Numbered from the stretch's first letter, positions 53,654 through 63,378 are shown. The stretch is DNA of 64,000 nt from UBA4582 sp047630175 (GCA_047630175.1 JBLHVI010000002.1:62001-126000), one strand, 5' to 3'. The notes: generated from the sequence alone by a model not told the origin. A program made the numbers and translations.

Positions 53654-54600
53654 ATGAGAAGTATACCCACGGCGCCCCCAACGATCAGCACCATACCGAG
53701 CAACTCCATTTTCGAAGGTCGCTCATTGAATAGGTAAACGGCGATGAGCAAACTTATCAAAAACTCAATCTGGCCGAGAGTCTTTACATAAGCTGCTAAC
53801 TCAAGCGTCATAGCAGTGAACCAACCAATAGAGCCAGCAACCGCTGTCGCACCGACAAAGACACAAGGGCGCCATTTAGCCGCGATGACATTGAACTCCT
53901 GCGGCTGTCGCACCCCTACCCAGGTCACCGTGATCGCGGTTTGCAGCATCACCATGTATACCAATGTAATGGCCGCGCTGAACATGGCATCATCGATGGA
54001 CAATGACAAACTCGCCCTGCGCAAAAGCAGGGATGTCAGTGCAAAGCACAAGCCAGCACCTAGACCATAAACGGCCGCACGATTCCATAGGCTGCTGATC
54101 AGGCCGGTTTTCGCCATACTAATCATTACTAACCCGACAACGCATACGAGGATCGAGAACCAACCGAACAACGAGACTTGCTCAGCGAACAAGCCGACGC
54201 CTATTAGGGCCGTCAGGACAATCTCAGTCCGCACAAACGTACTGCCGACCGCAAATTCGCGCAGCGTAAATAGTTGAATAAGCAGTACTGTCGCAACAAT
54301 TTGTAGAATACCGGCTAATAGTCCACAGATCAGAAAATCAAAATTGACAGGGGGTGTTTGCCAGTTCCGCTGGCTCAGAAGCCAGAAAAAATAAAGTAGC
54401 GCGAACGGCAATCCGAAAAGGTACCGCACCAACGTTGCAGACACTGCCGAAATATCAGCCACCAAGACTTTCTGACCGGCTGTCCGAATCGACTGCATCA
54501 CCGCTGCAAGTAAGGTCCAAAGAACCCAAGGCTCAATTAGGAAGTCCAAATGAATGCCTACCAATAATTGCAACCTCGATATCCTAACTGTTGCTAGCAA
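53650..54600 (-). CDS. EamA/DMT superfamily membrane transporter
   Basis: A 316-residue protein with about ten hydrophobic segments in two EamA-type halves; the second ends LGQIEFLISLLIAVYLFNERPSKMELLGMVLIVGGAVGILLI, the classic DMT finish. Substrate unknown. The exact start is uncertain: a TTG with GAGG upstream (LQLLVGIHLDF..) lies close to the first ATG. Confidence 0.8.
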   Translation of the reverse strand: MLATVRISRLQLLVGIHLDFLIEPWVLWTLLAAVMQSIRTAGQKVLVADISAVSATLVRYLFGLPFALLYFFWLLSQRNWQTPPVNFDFLICGLLAGILQIVATVLLIQLFTLREFAVGSTFVRTEIVLTALIGVGLFAEQVSLFGWFSILVCVVGLVMISMAKTGLISSLWNRAAVYGLGAGLCFALTSLLLRRASLSLSIDDAMFSAAITLVYMVMLQTAITVTWVGVRQPQEFNVIAAKWRPCVFVGATAVAGSIGWFTAMTLELAAYVKTLGQIEFLISLLIAVYLFNERPSKMELLGMVLIVGGAVGILLI

Positions 54601-54799
54601 CTAACGGCCAATGACATTTAAGCATTCTGACCATGTCGAAAAAGCATACGTCGACGCTCAATGCGGTATAGATTGCGGCATCTAGTAACGCCGTAGGGGT
54701 CGATAAGAAGATTGGTAGTTCAGCCTCAAACTGGAACGCTGATTGGTGACGATAGATGGATCCCCTAATATCCTGCTAAACTCCCTCTGAGATTGGCAA

Positions 54800-55243
54800 T
54801 TGTCGATTAACTATGGGCTTAGCCGATGCTTTACTCATAAATCCGCAACGGATAAGACGTGGGTTTTTATGCTTACCAAGGACTTTGAAATCGTTCATAT
54901 CAATGGAGTCACTGCCACATGCTTCCTGCATCCGCCTGACCGCAAGGTCTTTGGGGCCGCGGCAGCTGAGGTTCGCGCGCACTTCCCACGCAAGATAAAA
55001 CTCTGGGATTGCAGCTGCGGAATATCCCTGACGCCGGCTGAATTACGCATAATGGCGGAAGATTCGAAAACCGTAGATGCCGAAACTCTCAGGGTGGCAT
55101 TTGTTGCACCATCAGATGCCGTTTATGGTCTAGCTCGCTTGTTTGCTATACATCGCGCTCAAGCGCATTTACAGCTGCAGGTGTTTCGGGACCGAGACAA
55201 CGCTTTTGAGTGGCTGGAATCAATGGCTAAAATCGATGGATAA
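54800..55243 (+). CDS. STAS/SpoIIAA-like domain protein
   Basis: A 147-residue protein whose second half is clear: FPRKIKLWDCSCGISLTPAELRIMAEDSKTVDAETLRVAFVAPSDAVYGLARLFAIHRAQAHLQLQVFRDRDNAFEWL. The LWDCR..LT..ELR..A and VA..D..YGLARMF..YR....V.VFRD...A..WL pattern belongs to small SpoIIAA/STAS-like proteins. The N-terminus is odd (RCFTHKSATDKTWVFMLTKDFE); MLTKDFE at 54869 may be the true start. Function unknown; homologues occur in stress or signalling clusters. Confidence 0.65.
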   Translation: MSINYGLSRCFTHKSATDKTWVFMLTKDFEIVHINGVTATCFLHPPDRKVFGAAAAEVRAHFPRKIKLWDCSCGISLTPAELRIMAEDSKTVDAETLRVAFVAPSDAVYGLARLFAIHRAQAHLQLQVFRDRDNAFEWLESMAKIDG

Positions 55244-55347
55244 CGCCAATATATCCGGCGGCGACTCTGCTCCAGCCGCTTCGGTTTCAGTCGCGAACAA
55301 TAAGCGCTAAACGCTCGGCCTTGAATTAATGCCTGTAATTGAGCCTA

Positions 55348-55548
55348 TCAAAACTGCACGGTATCGCGCGCAGCGGCCCCATGTTTAGCAAGCGAGCGGA
55401 GCGCTGAAAAGAACATCGTTGTGTTCCTCATCTTCAGGTCTCTAAATACCCCTTCTAGCAACGCGCCAAATTGTGAATACGGCTCACCTCCCTCTTCAAT
55501 GAGCATACGCGCGAACTATTCAAGATAGCGCCCAGTGCAATGATTCCG
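55348..55548 (-). pseudogene. Unassigned coding remnant with TAG
   Basis: The minus strand reads GRYLE*FARMLIEEGGEPYSQFGALLEGVFRDLKMRNTTMFFSALRSLAKHGAAARDTVQF, stop TGA at 55348. It is clearly protein-like and helical. A TAG (55516-55518) breaks it, and upstream the sequence continues only in another frame. A short version from ATG at 55506 (52 aa) has no ribosome binding site. Family not recognised. Confidence 0.4.
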
Positions 55549-55974
55549 CGTCGACTAAATCAATGACGCGTTTATCGGAAAATGATATTGCCGGCTGCCA
55601 CGCGTCACGCCTGCGGCTGCAGCAACCCGATGCAGCGTAAAATTGTGATTGCCTGCGTCGATCGTCAATGTTTTGCAGCGTTGACTATCGACAACAAGGC
55701 TTGTTTGGCGTTATTGGACTGCATGCGAGAACGCAAGGCATTCATTTGCGAGCACTCAGTCAAATCGAGAATGGTGAATGGTGAATGGTAAGTCTCTTAG
55801 CCAATCAATTTGCACCAAACAATTCGACCGACCTAAACTTGAGATTAAAAACGACAACGCGGCCATGCCAATGAGCGAAAAATCGTTCGCGAAGCGACCC
55901 AAGTGAGCTGCACCGAAGGTCAGATCGACAAAGTTGCAGACTAATCCGCTGCAGACTTTGGTGCCAATTGCTCA
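55549..55974. other. Gene-poor, probably decayed region
   Basis: No intact gene. Plus-strand pieces such as ERKIVREATQVSCTEGQIDKVAD (about 55870-55940) look protein-like but run into TAA and lack starts; probably further relics. Confidence 0.3.
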
Positions 55975-56321
55975 ATGAGTAACTTGGCTACGGGCCCTGA
56001 GAGGGTGCGTAACCTAGCCCAAAAGTTCGCACAGAGATGCAGGACAATCGAGAACAGATAAAACAACTCATCAATGGCGGCGCATACATTGTCGTCAAGC
56101 TACTGGTCCATGGCGTTTATACTTATACTTGTACTTATACTTACATCGACCCGATGCCTGACCTACACATCACTGTAAAAACCATTTCGCTCAGGGGCGG
56201 CAGCATCATTAAATAGCAGGGTAGCGAGATTATCGAACAACGCGCCCTAAGTGATCACCTGTCATTGTTGCAGCAACTGGAGGTGGCGCACCGTCCTGCA
56301 AAGAAACCTTCTGTCGTATGA
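55975..56321 (+). pseudogene. Unassigned small gene, frameshifted and with internal TAG
   Basis: MSNLATGPERVRNLAQKFAQR (from ATG 55975) continues after a frameshift near 56036 as MQDNREQIKQLINGGAYIVVKLLVHGVYTY..YIDPMPDLHITVKTISLRGGSIIK*QGSEIIEQRALSDHLSLLQQLEVAHRPAKKPSVV, TGA at 56319. The internal stop is TAG (56214-56216). A hexamer repeat TATACT/TGTACT (about 56118-56141) encodes the YTYTCTYTY run and may be an expansion. Family not recognised. Confidence 0.45.
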
Positions 56322-56824
56322 CTGATTTTGGCCTAACTGCGTCATTCAGACCCACAAAACGAAAATGCGCGTTACCTTGCGGCAAAGGGATAACAGTTCC
56401 AACAACAAACAGCATACTTCATCACAGGTGGTGCTGAAGCGCAGTGGCCTGTAAGACTTAGCCTATGACGGCACTGCCATTAAGTACCTGTTGCAAAAAT
56501 TGTCAGGTGCTCATCAGGGCAATCACCCTAGTGATCAAAATTACCGTTAACCGCCGCGATCTGGTGATGTCTGGTCCGCGAAACTTAAACGATGTTGCCG
56601 CGGACATTTAGCCAAACACCACCCCGAGCGGGCTTTGCCGTTGGTTACGGTTATCAACATTACGTCCCGCCGACTCGCAGATGAATTCTCAGCCATCGAT
56701 GGCCACAGCCCATAATTGGTCCTGACCCCTCGAATCGAGCCGCGGAAGTCACGCCGTCAACAAACCCGCCTGTAGGGCTTCAAAAAATAAAAATGCGAAC
56801 AAGGGCAAACAAATCATGACCCTG
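56322..56824. other. Gene-free region
   Basis: About 500 bases with no protein-like frame of useful length on either strand. Confidence 0.35.
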
Positions 56825-58051
56825 CTACCCCATTGTCAGCGCGCAGGTCCGCCGTGCCAGCAGACTGCTCCAGCCGCTAAGATCATCAGCCAATACTGGC
56901 TCTCGCTCGCTTGGAAAAGTCTGTTGGAAAGCCACAACAGACGGCTCGGCAGCACCATCTGCACTGAATCCAGGCCTATAGCGGCTTCGTTCCGCGACTG
57001 TCCGGACATACTGTATCAACTCTTTCGGCGCATTTCCCTGCACGCTCACCTGCTGGGCGCGCCCACTCACATCGACATGGATCTCCACGTCAAGCGCATA
57101 GTCGGCGAAGGCGTGTTTGTCATACGTCGTCGCAAACTCGGAAGCACAGAGCGATACGGGCGAGCCTATCGTTGCAGGCAACCAAGGCTTCGTGTCGCCG
57201 ATTCGAGTTGCGCCACCGAAAGGCTGCCGTATAACCTCTCTTAATGGGTCATAACGCGTGCTAGACATTTCTCGGGCCGCATCAATTTCCCGAGCGCTAC
57301 CTAACCCCAGCATAACCGCCGCTGAGGCGCCAGCCACTTGGCTGTAGACAGCAAGGGCTGCCTGAGTGTTTTTTTCCAACATGAGTGCGTCAGCATAGTC
57401 CAGATGCAATCTACGTCGGCTTTCAGCGTCTATGACCGGTGTAACGTGTTCTATTGCCTGCTCAAGGGCTTCGGACGCGCAGCAGCGGCCGCTCAAATAA
57501 AGCGTCTCAGCTTCGGCTAGAAATAACCTCGTTTTGGCTAAGGTCTTGTCATCCAACAGGCTTAAGTATCGCTGTGACTCTGTGTACAACTTTAACGCCT
57601 CACTATAACGGTAAGTGTCTCTGTACCAGTCAGCCAGTCGTTGCCGCGCTTCGAACATTTTGGGGTCAGTGACATCATGCTCTCGGGACATAACCTGGTA
57701 GAGAAACTTCTGTTGCTTGTCGGCAGCGAAATAATCTCGTTGGGCGATGTGCGAGCGGATTACATGTTCAATGCTCTGCGCCTGCAGAGGCGCATACACG
57801 CCTAGCGCTTGGTGCACCAAAGCCTGCATATGTCTGAAGGTATCAATTGCTTCAACGTGCAGACCATCGCGTTGCAAAGCTAATCCTCGCTGTTCCAGAT
57901 GAGCGTAGTGTTCAGGCAGGTCATCATCTGCATGCGCGGTCACGTAATCTATCGTCTCTGGGCTGCTTACAGGAAAATCACCTTCAGCGTCGACGGCGAT
58001 AAAAAAAGTGGTCAACAGTAAGACAAGTGTCATTCGACTAGGCAGCAGCAT
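56825..58051 (-). CDS. Secreted TPR-like protein with TonB-type C-terminal domain
   Basis: From MLLPSRMTLVLLLTTFFIAVDAEG (signal peptide, about 408 aa in all). The middle is helical, with TPR-like repeats (LEQRGLALQRDGLHVEAIDTFRHMQALV; EARQRLADWYRDTYRYSEALKLYTESQRYL; LHLDYADALMLEKNTQAALAVYSQVAG). The C-terminal ~90 residues (YALDVEIHVDVSGRAQQVSVQGNAPKELIQYVRTVAERSRYRPGFSADGAAEPSVVAFQQTFP) match the TonB C-terminal fold. Because it has no long Pro-rich linker or inner-membrane anchor, it is not a classic TonB. Role unknown. A start 26 codons upstream is less likely. Confidence 0.7.
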   Translation of the reverse strand: MLLPSRMTLVLLLTTFFIAVDAEGDFPVSSPETIDYVTAHADDDLPEHYAHLEQRGLALQRDGLHVEAIDTFRHMQALVHQALGVYAPLQAQSIEHVIRSHIAQRDYFAADKQQKFLYQVMSREHDVTDPKMFEARQRLADWYRDTYRYSEALKLYTESQRYLSLLDDKTLAKTRLFLAEAETLYLSGRCCASEALEQAIEHVTPVIDAESRRRLHLDYADALMLEKNTQAALAVYSQVAGASAAVMLGLGSAREIDAAREMSSTRYDPLREVIRQPFGGATRIGDTKPWLPATIGSPVSLCASEFATTYDKHAFADYALDVEIHVDVSGRAQQVSVQGNAPKELIQYVRTVAERSRYRPGFSADGAAEPSVVAFQQTFPSEREPVLADDLSGWSSLLARRTCALTMG

Positions 58052-58339
58052 ACTTAGAATCTCGTTAAAACGAAGGTGCAAATCGATTCGCGTGGACGCG
58101 ACGGAAGGTAGACTCGCCCCAGTACCCACTTTCTCTTCATGGGCATTAGCTTTCGGTGCCTACCATGTCGGCTACACTACGATTAACGCCCCTTATACGT
58201 CTTGGTTTGCACCAAGGTTCACTTAATTCCGGGCGAATAGGGAGCGCCTGCCATTGCCTGCACATTTATCATCGAGTGGCTTTTCGAAAATAGGATCGCT
58301 ATGCTCATTCTTTCAAACCGTTCAATTTTGGAGTTGCTT

Positions 58340-59089
58340 ATGCCAGCCGTGTTTGTTCATGGAAATCCAGAAACTTCAGCGATATGGGATTTACTCATCC
58401 CAGCCTTGGATCGCCGGGATGTAGTTACCTTGTCTCCGCCAGGGTTTGGCAGCATCCCACCAAGCGGTTTTGGTGCGACGCGACTAGACTATGTCGACTG
58501 GCTTGTAGCCGAGCTGGAAGCCATTGGAGAACCCGTGGACCTAGTCGGTCACGATTGGGGTGGCGGCCATGTTACTGGCGTCGCGTTGACACGACCTGAC
58601 CTGCTTCGAAGCTGGACGATTGATGTTGCAGGTATTTTTCATGCTGACTATAAATGGCATGACATGGCGCAGGAATGGCAAAAACCAGATGTTGGCGAGG
58701 CAACAGTAGCAGGCATGATTGATTCGCCATTGGCTGACCTCGTCGCTATGTTAGTTGACGGTGGAATGACGACAGATATTGCCACCAAGGTCGCCGCGGC
58801 GTTCAATCAAGACATGGCGCGTTGCATTTTGGCGCTGTATCGCAACGCTGCACAGCCGGTCTTGAGTGACCTGGGTGCCGATGTCGCTGTGATGCGACAA
58901 CGACCGGGACTCGTAATTATCGCCGAGTTGGATACCTACGTAGGTGCGGCTCCCATGCACAGAGAAGTCGCGAGCAGAGCTGGGGCTGAAGTCAGCGTAC
59001 TTAAGGGTGTAGGTCACTGGTGGATGATTCAAGATCCAGTAGCCAGCGCCGCCGTTCTCAATCAGTTTTGGGCATCGATTAAGACCTAA
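58340..59089 (+). CDS. Alpha/beta hydrolase with Asp nucleophile (dehalogenase/epoxide hydrolase-like)
   Basis: A 249-residue hydrolase: MPAVFVHGNPETSAIWD (HGNPE oxyanion), VDLVGHDWGGGHV (Asp nucleophile followed by Trp), and GVGHWWMIQDP (catalytic His). An Asp rather than Ser nucleophile with HGNP and DWG points to haloalkane dehalogenase, haloacetate dehalogenase or epoxide hydrolase. GGAG stands 6 bases before the ATG at 58340, so I prefer it over the ATG 13 codons upstream. It overlaps the convergent transglycosylase by 4 bp. Confidence 0.8.
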   Translation: MPAVFVHGNPETSAIWDLLIPALDRRDVVTLSPPGFGSIPPSGFGATRLDYVDWLVAELEAIGEPVDLVGHDWGGGHVTGVALTRPDLLRSWTIDVAGIFHADYKWHDMAQEWQKPDVGEATVAGMIDSPLADLVAMLVDGGMTTDIATKVAAAFNQDMARCILALYRNAAQPVLSDLGADVAVMRQRPGLVIIAELDTYVGAAPMHREVASRAGAEVSVLKGVGHWWMIQDPVASAAVLNQFWASIKT

Positions 59090-60198
59090 CTGGGTGCATA
59101 TTTGGCCATGCGTTTGGTGACTTTTTTAAGGTAATTCATGGTTTCTAAGCGCGTATGCCGGTTTGTCAAAAACCAGTAAAACTCCTCAACGGTCATCGCA
59201 TTAACGCGATCTATTGCCGCTTGACGCCCCCCGGATGGCACTAGACTCTTGAACAGGTTGCCAGTACCGCCGTTAAAACTGGCAATAATCGCATATTCCA
59301 GCTTTTGCGGATGATAGATACCGGCAAGGTAACGATCAGCTAAAATACTCAAGTAACCGGTCCCAACTTCAACGTTGTTGGCTGGGTTGTAGAGATAAGC
59401 TGATGTCGGGGTATGGCTATAGCCCTTTACGATGGAAAAATAGTCGCGACCCGCCGTCTCCGCCTTGATCTGCATGAGCCCAAGCGCATTGGAACGCGAG
59501 CGAGCCAACGGATTAAACGAGCTCTCCGTTTCAATAATAGCCATAATGAGAGTAACTGGAATCATGTGCTTGACACTTGCCGCTTGCGCAAAAGCAAGGT
59601 ATTTGTTGCCAGCGATCGTTTTGTGCTGGCCGATCATGGGCATCACCAAGCGTGTCGTATTGCCTGCTCCTTGCCGAGCCATCAGGTAGTCGACAAATCG
59701 TCCTGCACGCCAGACCGAGCCTATGGGCAGATTATCTTGATCGACAACCTGCGCGTACAAAAAGGGCTGCTTAGTCTTCGGGTTTACTAACCCGAGATCA
59801 TGCGACGTACCCGCATCAATCACGGCTGGATCGATTTGGGTTAGCAGGATTTCAATAGCAGCCTGTTTGACAGCGTTGGCGTTACTCGCGCTTATCGTGA
59901 TGAGACCGCGTTCAAAATCTATGAGTGTTTCCGCATCACCATTGTCTTGGTAAGCAAAAATAGAGGGCAACAGGCTCCCACGGTCGTCCGACTCAGAGTG
60001 ATATTCAGCAAGCAACACAGCAACCTCGGGGCTGTAGCCATCAAAATTTGGGAGACTCTGACCTAGTAATACCGTCGACCATAAAAACGCGCCAAAAAAA
60101 ACCAACCGCGTTAGTGCTCTGCGTATTTTTGTAGACGTCAATCCACGAAGGAAATGCAGCAAAGCCGCGCAAACAGAGAATTTTTGACTTTTTAGCAT
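59086..60198 (-). CDS. Membrane-bound lytic murein transglycosylase (MltC-like)
   Basis: A 370-residue envelope enzyme with an N-terminal hydrophobic segment (RLVFFGAFLWSTVLLG). A DUF3393-type N-domain (GLITISASNANAVKQAAIEILLTQIDP) precedes the SLT domain: IPVTLIMAIIETESSFNPLARSRSNALGLMQIK (catalytic Glu in ETESSFNP), NVEVGTGYLSILADRYL and YAIIASFNGGTGNLFKSL. It cleaves peptidoglycan to 1,6-anhydro-muropeptides. The lipobox is not obvious, unlike E. coli MltC; MltC versus other family-1 enzymes is judged by domain order. Confidence 0.85.
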   Translation of the reverse strand: MLKSQKFSVCAALLHFLRGLTSTKIRRALTRLVFFGAFLWSTVLLGQSLPNFDGYSPEVAVLLAEYHSESDDRGSLLPSIFAYQDNGDAETLIDFERGLITISASNANAVKQAAIEILLTQIDPAVIDAGTSHDLGLVNPKTKQPFLYAQVVDQDNLPIGSVWRAGRFVDYLMARQGAGNTTRLVMPMIGQHKTIAGNKYLAFAQAASVKHMIPVTLIMAIIETESSFNPLARSRSNALGLMQIKAETAGRDYFSIVKGYSHTPTSAYLYNPANNVEVGTGYLSILADRYLAGIYHPQKLEYAIIASFNGGTGNLFKSLVPSGGRQAAIDRVNAMTVEEFYWFLTNRHTRLETMNYLKKVTKRMAKYAPS

Positions 60199-60867
60199 CG
60201 TCGTATTCTACATTGCTGCAGGTCTCTTAAAGAACATAAAAGCGCTCATTGTCGATTTGATCGCAAACTGATTCGGACGCGTTATATGGCGGCAACCTAC
60301 GAGTTTGCGGGTTCAACACCAAATTTCAAAAAACTTCGGAGGGCTCACTTGGCATTATCTTTTTACCGAAGTATTGCCTTTCATTTTCAGGTGTGTTCAC
60401 ATTCATACATATAGATATTCGCATATATAAAGACTTGTATATCTGAATGCATTCACCGCACATCAAGAAGAATTTCGATCAAGCGCACCGCGAGCTTCCG
60501 GCGAATACACCGCCGAGACAAACTTCTGCCAAACAGCCAGCGGAGAGTTTGTAGCCTACTGCTCACGCTGTCCGCATGAACATTATTAATGAGCGCGGAA
60601 ATGGAAAAGAAGCCCTAACGGCTCTTGTAGAAACTTACACGCAAAGGCCAGGTGCAAAATACCTACCTAGGAAGCGACATCACTACTATCAGATTATTCA
60701 GCTAGGCATTGATAACGGCACCATGCAGAAGGCCCGAATTAAGGTCTTACAAAGACAACAAGGCTGGCGAGCGCTGAATATGAGCAGATAGTGCAACCAC
60801 CAAATAATATCAAAACGCCAAACGAAAAGATCCGTTGCTCGCATCTATGCCTTTGAGGAGAAGAAAC
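60199..60867. other. Long AT-rich upstream region of the carbonic anhydrase
   Basis: About 670 bases. An open frame at 60576-60791 has a plausible but unrecognised translation and no ribosome binding site, so I do not call it. 60405-60450 is very AT-rich with AGATAT...ATATCT inverted halves. GAGGAG precedes the carbonic anhydrase ATG. Confidence 0.4.
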
Positions 60868-61536
60868 ATGCCAAATTTTGCCGCAGGCGTCATCCGCTTT
60901 CAGAACGAAGTCTACCCAGAGAAAAAAGCGCTTTTCGAGAAATTGAGCCAAGGCCAATCACCTGAGGCGCTCTTCATCACTTGTTCTGACTCGCGCATCG
61001 AGACAGCAATGATTACCCAAACTGATCCTGGCGAGTTATTTGTTTGTCGTAACGCTGGGAACATTGTGCCACCTCACACAACCAACACCGGCGGCATGAC
61101 AGCCTCCATTGAGTTTGCCGTCGCGGCACTTAACGTGCCACATATCGTGATTTGCGGACATACGGAATGTGGTGCCATGAACGGGGCAATGAATATGGAC
61201 GGCCTAAATAGTTTACCGCACGTTAAGGAGTGGCTGTCTTACGCCAAAGCCGCGGTCGCCGTTGTTGAGGAGCTTGCACCTGATGAGACTGATGCCGAGC
61301 GCATGAAGCTACTACTCGAGCAGAACGTCATCTTGCAATTACAACACTTGCAAACCCACCCCAGTGTTGCTGCCAGGCTCGCAAAGGGTGATCTCAAATT
61401 GCATGGCTGGGTGTACGACATAAAAACCGGAGATGTCAACGCTTACAATGAAGCATCAAAAACTTTCGAGCCGGTCGATAAGTTTTACGCCAAAGAAGTG
61501 GCCGCCCTGGTTGGTCCCTCGAACTGCGCGGGCTAG
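60868..61536 (+). CDS. Beta-class carbonic anhydrase
   Basis: A 222-residue zinc enzyme interconverting CO2 and bicarbonate. Zinc ligands and catalytic dyad are in FITCSDSRIE (Cys, Asp, Arg) and VICGHTECGAM (His, Cys). Other beta-class features include LFVCRNAGNIVPP and GGMTASIEFAV. GAGGAG lies 7 bases before the ATG. It is 75 bp upstream of a SulP transporter, so it probably balances bicarbonate taken up by that carrier. GGGCTA-N7-TAGCCC (61530-61548) forms a hairpin over its TAG stop, possibly attenuating the downstream gene. Confidence 0.93.
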   Translation: MPNFAAGVIRFQNEVYPEKKALFEKLSQGQSPEALFITCSDSRIETAMITQTDPGELFVCRNAGNIVPPHTTNTGGMTASIEFAVAALNVPHIVICGHTECGAMNGAMNMDGLNSLPHVKEWLSYAKAAVAVVEELAPDETDAERMKLLLEQNVILQLQHLQTHPSVAARLAKGDLKLHGWVYDIKTGDVNAYNEASKTFEPVDKFYAKEVAALVGPSNCAG

Positions 61537-61611
61537 ATCGCATAGCCCTATTGACAAGGTGGTTGCTTGACGACCGCGATATTATTGCTCTTAATGCTGG
61601 TGTAAAAAATT

Positions 61612-63198
61612 ATGGACATGTTTAAATATTTGAAAAACGACTTACCCTCGAGCGTGGTGGTATTTTTCGTCGCCTTACCCCTCTGTCTTGGTATCGCGTT
61701 GGCTAGCGGTGCGCCGCTGTTCTCGGGTTTAATCGCCGGTATCGTCGGCGGCATTGTCGTAGGTGCTTTGAGCGGCTCTCAAACAGGCGTTAGCGGCCCA
61801 GCGGCAGGCCTCGCCGCCATCGTCCTAGCGGGTATTGCAACATTGGGCAGCTATCAGGACTTTCTGCTTGCCGTCGTGCTTGCCGGCGTCATACAAATTG
61901 TATTCGGCATACTCAAGGCCGGTGTTATTGCCTACTACTTTCCTTCATCTGTGATTAAGGGAATGCTGACGGGTATTGGCTTCATCATCATCCTGAAGCA
62001 GATACCACACTTGTTTGGTTATGACTCTGATCCTGGAGGCGACATGGCTTTTATTCAGGCCGATGGCGGCAACACATTTTCAGCGCTTCTAGACACGTTC
62101 AGCCACATTAGTCCGGGTGCTACGCTAATCGGCGTCATTAGCCTTGCGATCGTGCTGCTTTGGGACATCGTGTTGACCAAGAAAGCAAAGATATTTCAGC
62201 TAGTTCAGGGCCCGCTTGTGGCTGTGGTCATCGGCATCATCTACTACATAAGCACCAAGGATAGCACCAGCATCGCTGTATCGGCAGAGCATCTCGTGAG
62301 TGTACCCACGCCTGATAGCTTTTCAGCCTTTCTAGGTCAGTTCAGCTTGCCTAATTTTGGCGCAATCACGAATACAAACGTGTGGGTATTGGCTTTCACC
62401 ATAGCCTTGGTCGCCAGCCTAGAGACGCTGTTATGTGTAGAAGCCAGCGACAAAATGGATACGCAGAAGCGGGTAACGCCAACAAATCGAGAACTACTGG
62501 CACAGGGCACCGGTAATATCTTGAGTGGTATGGTGGGTGGACTCCCGGTGACGCAAGTCATTGTCCGAAGTTCCGCCAACATTCAGTCCGGTGCGCGCAC
62601 CAAGTTGTCAGCCATTTTACATGGTGTATTTCTGCTGATCTTCGTGGTTTCAATTCCCGGTGTTTTGAACATGATTCCGCTGGCGGTTCTGGCCGCAATT
62701 CTGTTGCAGGTCGGTTACAAGCTGGCAAAACCAGCACTGTTTAAAAGCATGTATGACTTGGGCTGGAAACAGTTTGTGCCGTTTGTAGTAACGGTTGCAG
62801 GCATCGTCTTTACCGATCTATTGTTTGGTCTTGCCCTCGGCATGTGTGTAGGCATCGTGGTGATACTGATCAAAAGCTATCAGAACTCGCATTTCCTGCA
62901 TATACAAGACACCGACGGTAATGCCAATAAGGTCAAGATGACCCTCGCAGAGGAAGTGACCTTCTTCAACAAGGGTGCCATCTTACGAGAGCTGGACAAC
63001 CTGCCAGAAGGCACGTACCTGGAACTTGATGTTACAAAGACACGTTATTTGGATCATGACATCGTTGAAATTTTGGAGGAGTTTGCATTCAAAGCGAAAC
63101 TCCGCAACATTACGATAAATGTTGTTTCGGCAGACGGCGAAGTCGAGAACCCTCCAAGCTATATTGAATACTTCAAATTGCGGCCAAAGGTCGCCTGA
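61612..63198 (+). CDS. SulP family transporter with STAS domain, probable bicarbonate carrier
   Basis: A 528-residue protein: about 10-12 hydrophobic segments with LPLCLGIALASGAPLFSGLIAGIVGGIVVGALSGSQTGVSGPAAGL (SulP signature), NILSGMVGGLPVTQVIVRSSANIQSGARTKLSAI, then a C-terminal STAS domain (about 440-525, TYLELDVTKTRYLDHDIVEILEEF). SulP carriers move sulfate, bicarbonate or other anions; linkage to carbonic anhydrase favours bicarbonate. An ATG two codons in (MFKYL) is an alternative start. Confidence 0.9.
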   Translation: MDMFKYLKNDLPSSVVVFFVALPLCLGIALASGAPLFSGLIAGIVGGIVVGALSGSQTGVSGPAAGLAAIVLAGIATLGSYQDFLLAVVLAGVIQIVFGILKAGVIAYYFPSSVIKGMLTGIGFIIILKQIPHLFGYDSDPGGDMAFIQADGGNTFSALLDTFSHISPGATLIGVISLAIVLLWDIVLTKKAKIFQLVQGPLVAVVIGIIYYISTKDSTSIAVSAEHLVSVPTPDSFSAFLGQFSLPNFGAITNTNVWVLAFTIALVASLETLLCVEASDKMDTQKRVTPTNRELLAQGTGNILSGMVGGLPVTQVIVRSSANIQSGARTKLSAILHGVFLLIFVVSIPGVLNMIPLAVLAAILLQVGYKLAKPALFKSMYDLGWKQFVPFVVTVAGIVFTDLLFGLALGMCVGIVVILIKSYQNSHFLHIQDTDGNANKVKMTLAEEVTFFNKGAILRELDNLPEGTYLELDVTKTRYLDHDIVEILEEFAFKAKLRNITINVVSADGEVENPPSYIEYFKLRPKVA

Positions 63199-63378
63199 TA
63201 ACCGCTAGCCGCCATCACTGTGGCACCAGACTGGCGTTGAGACGTCTAGAAATACACCTGAGCTAGGATCTGCTAGGATAGCGCCTTCAATTTTGCGCGG
63301 GCATTGATCAAACGATGAGTTGTTTGACTCATGCCTGCGCCGAAAACCACTGATAGCGCTTAGCTCAGGATGTATAAA

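Noticed and set aside
60576..60791. Plus-strand frame of 71 codons before carbonic anhydrase
   Set aside because: No ribosome binding site or recognised family; left in the intergenic description.
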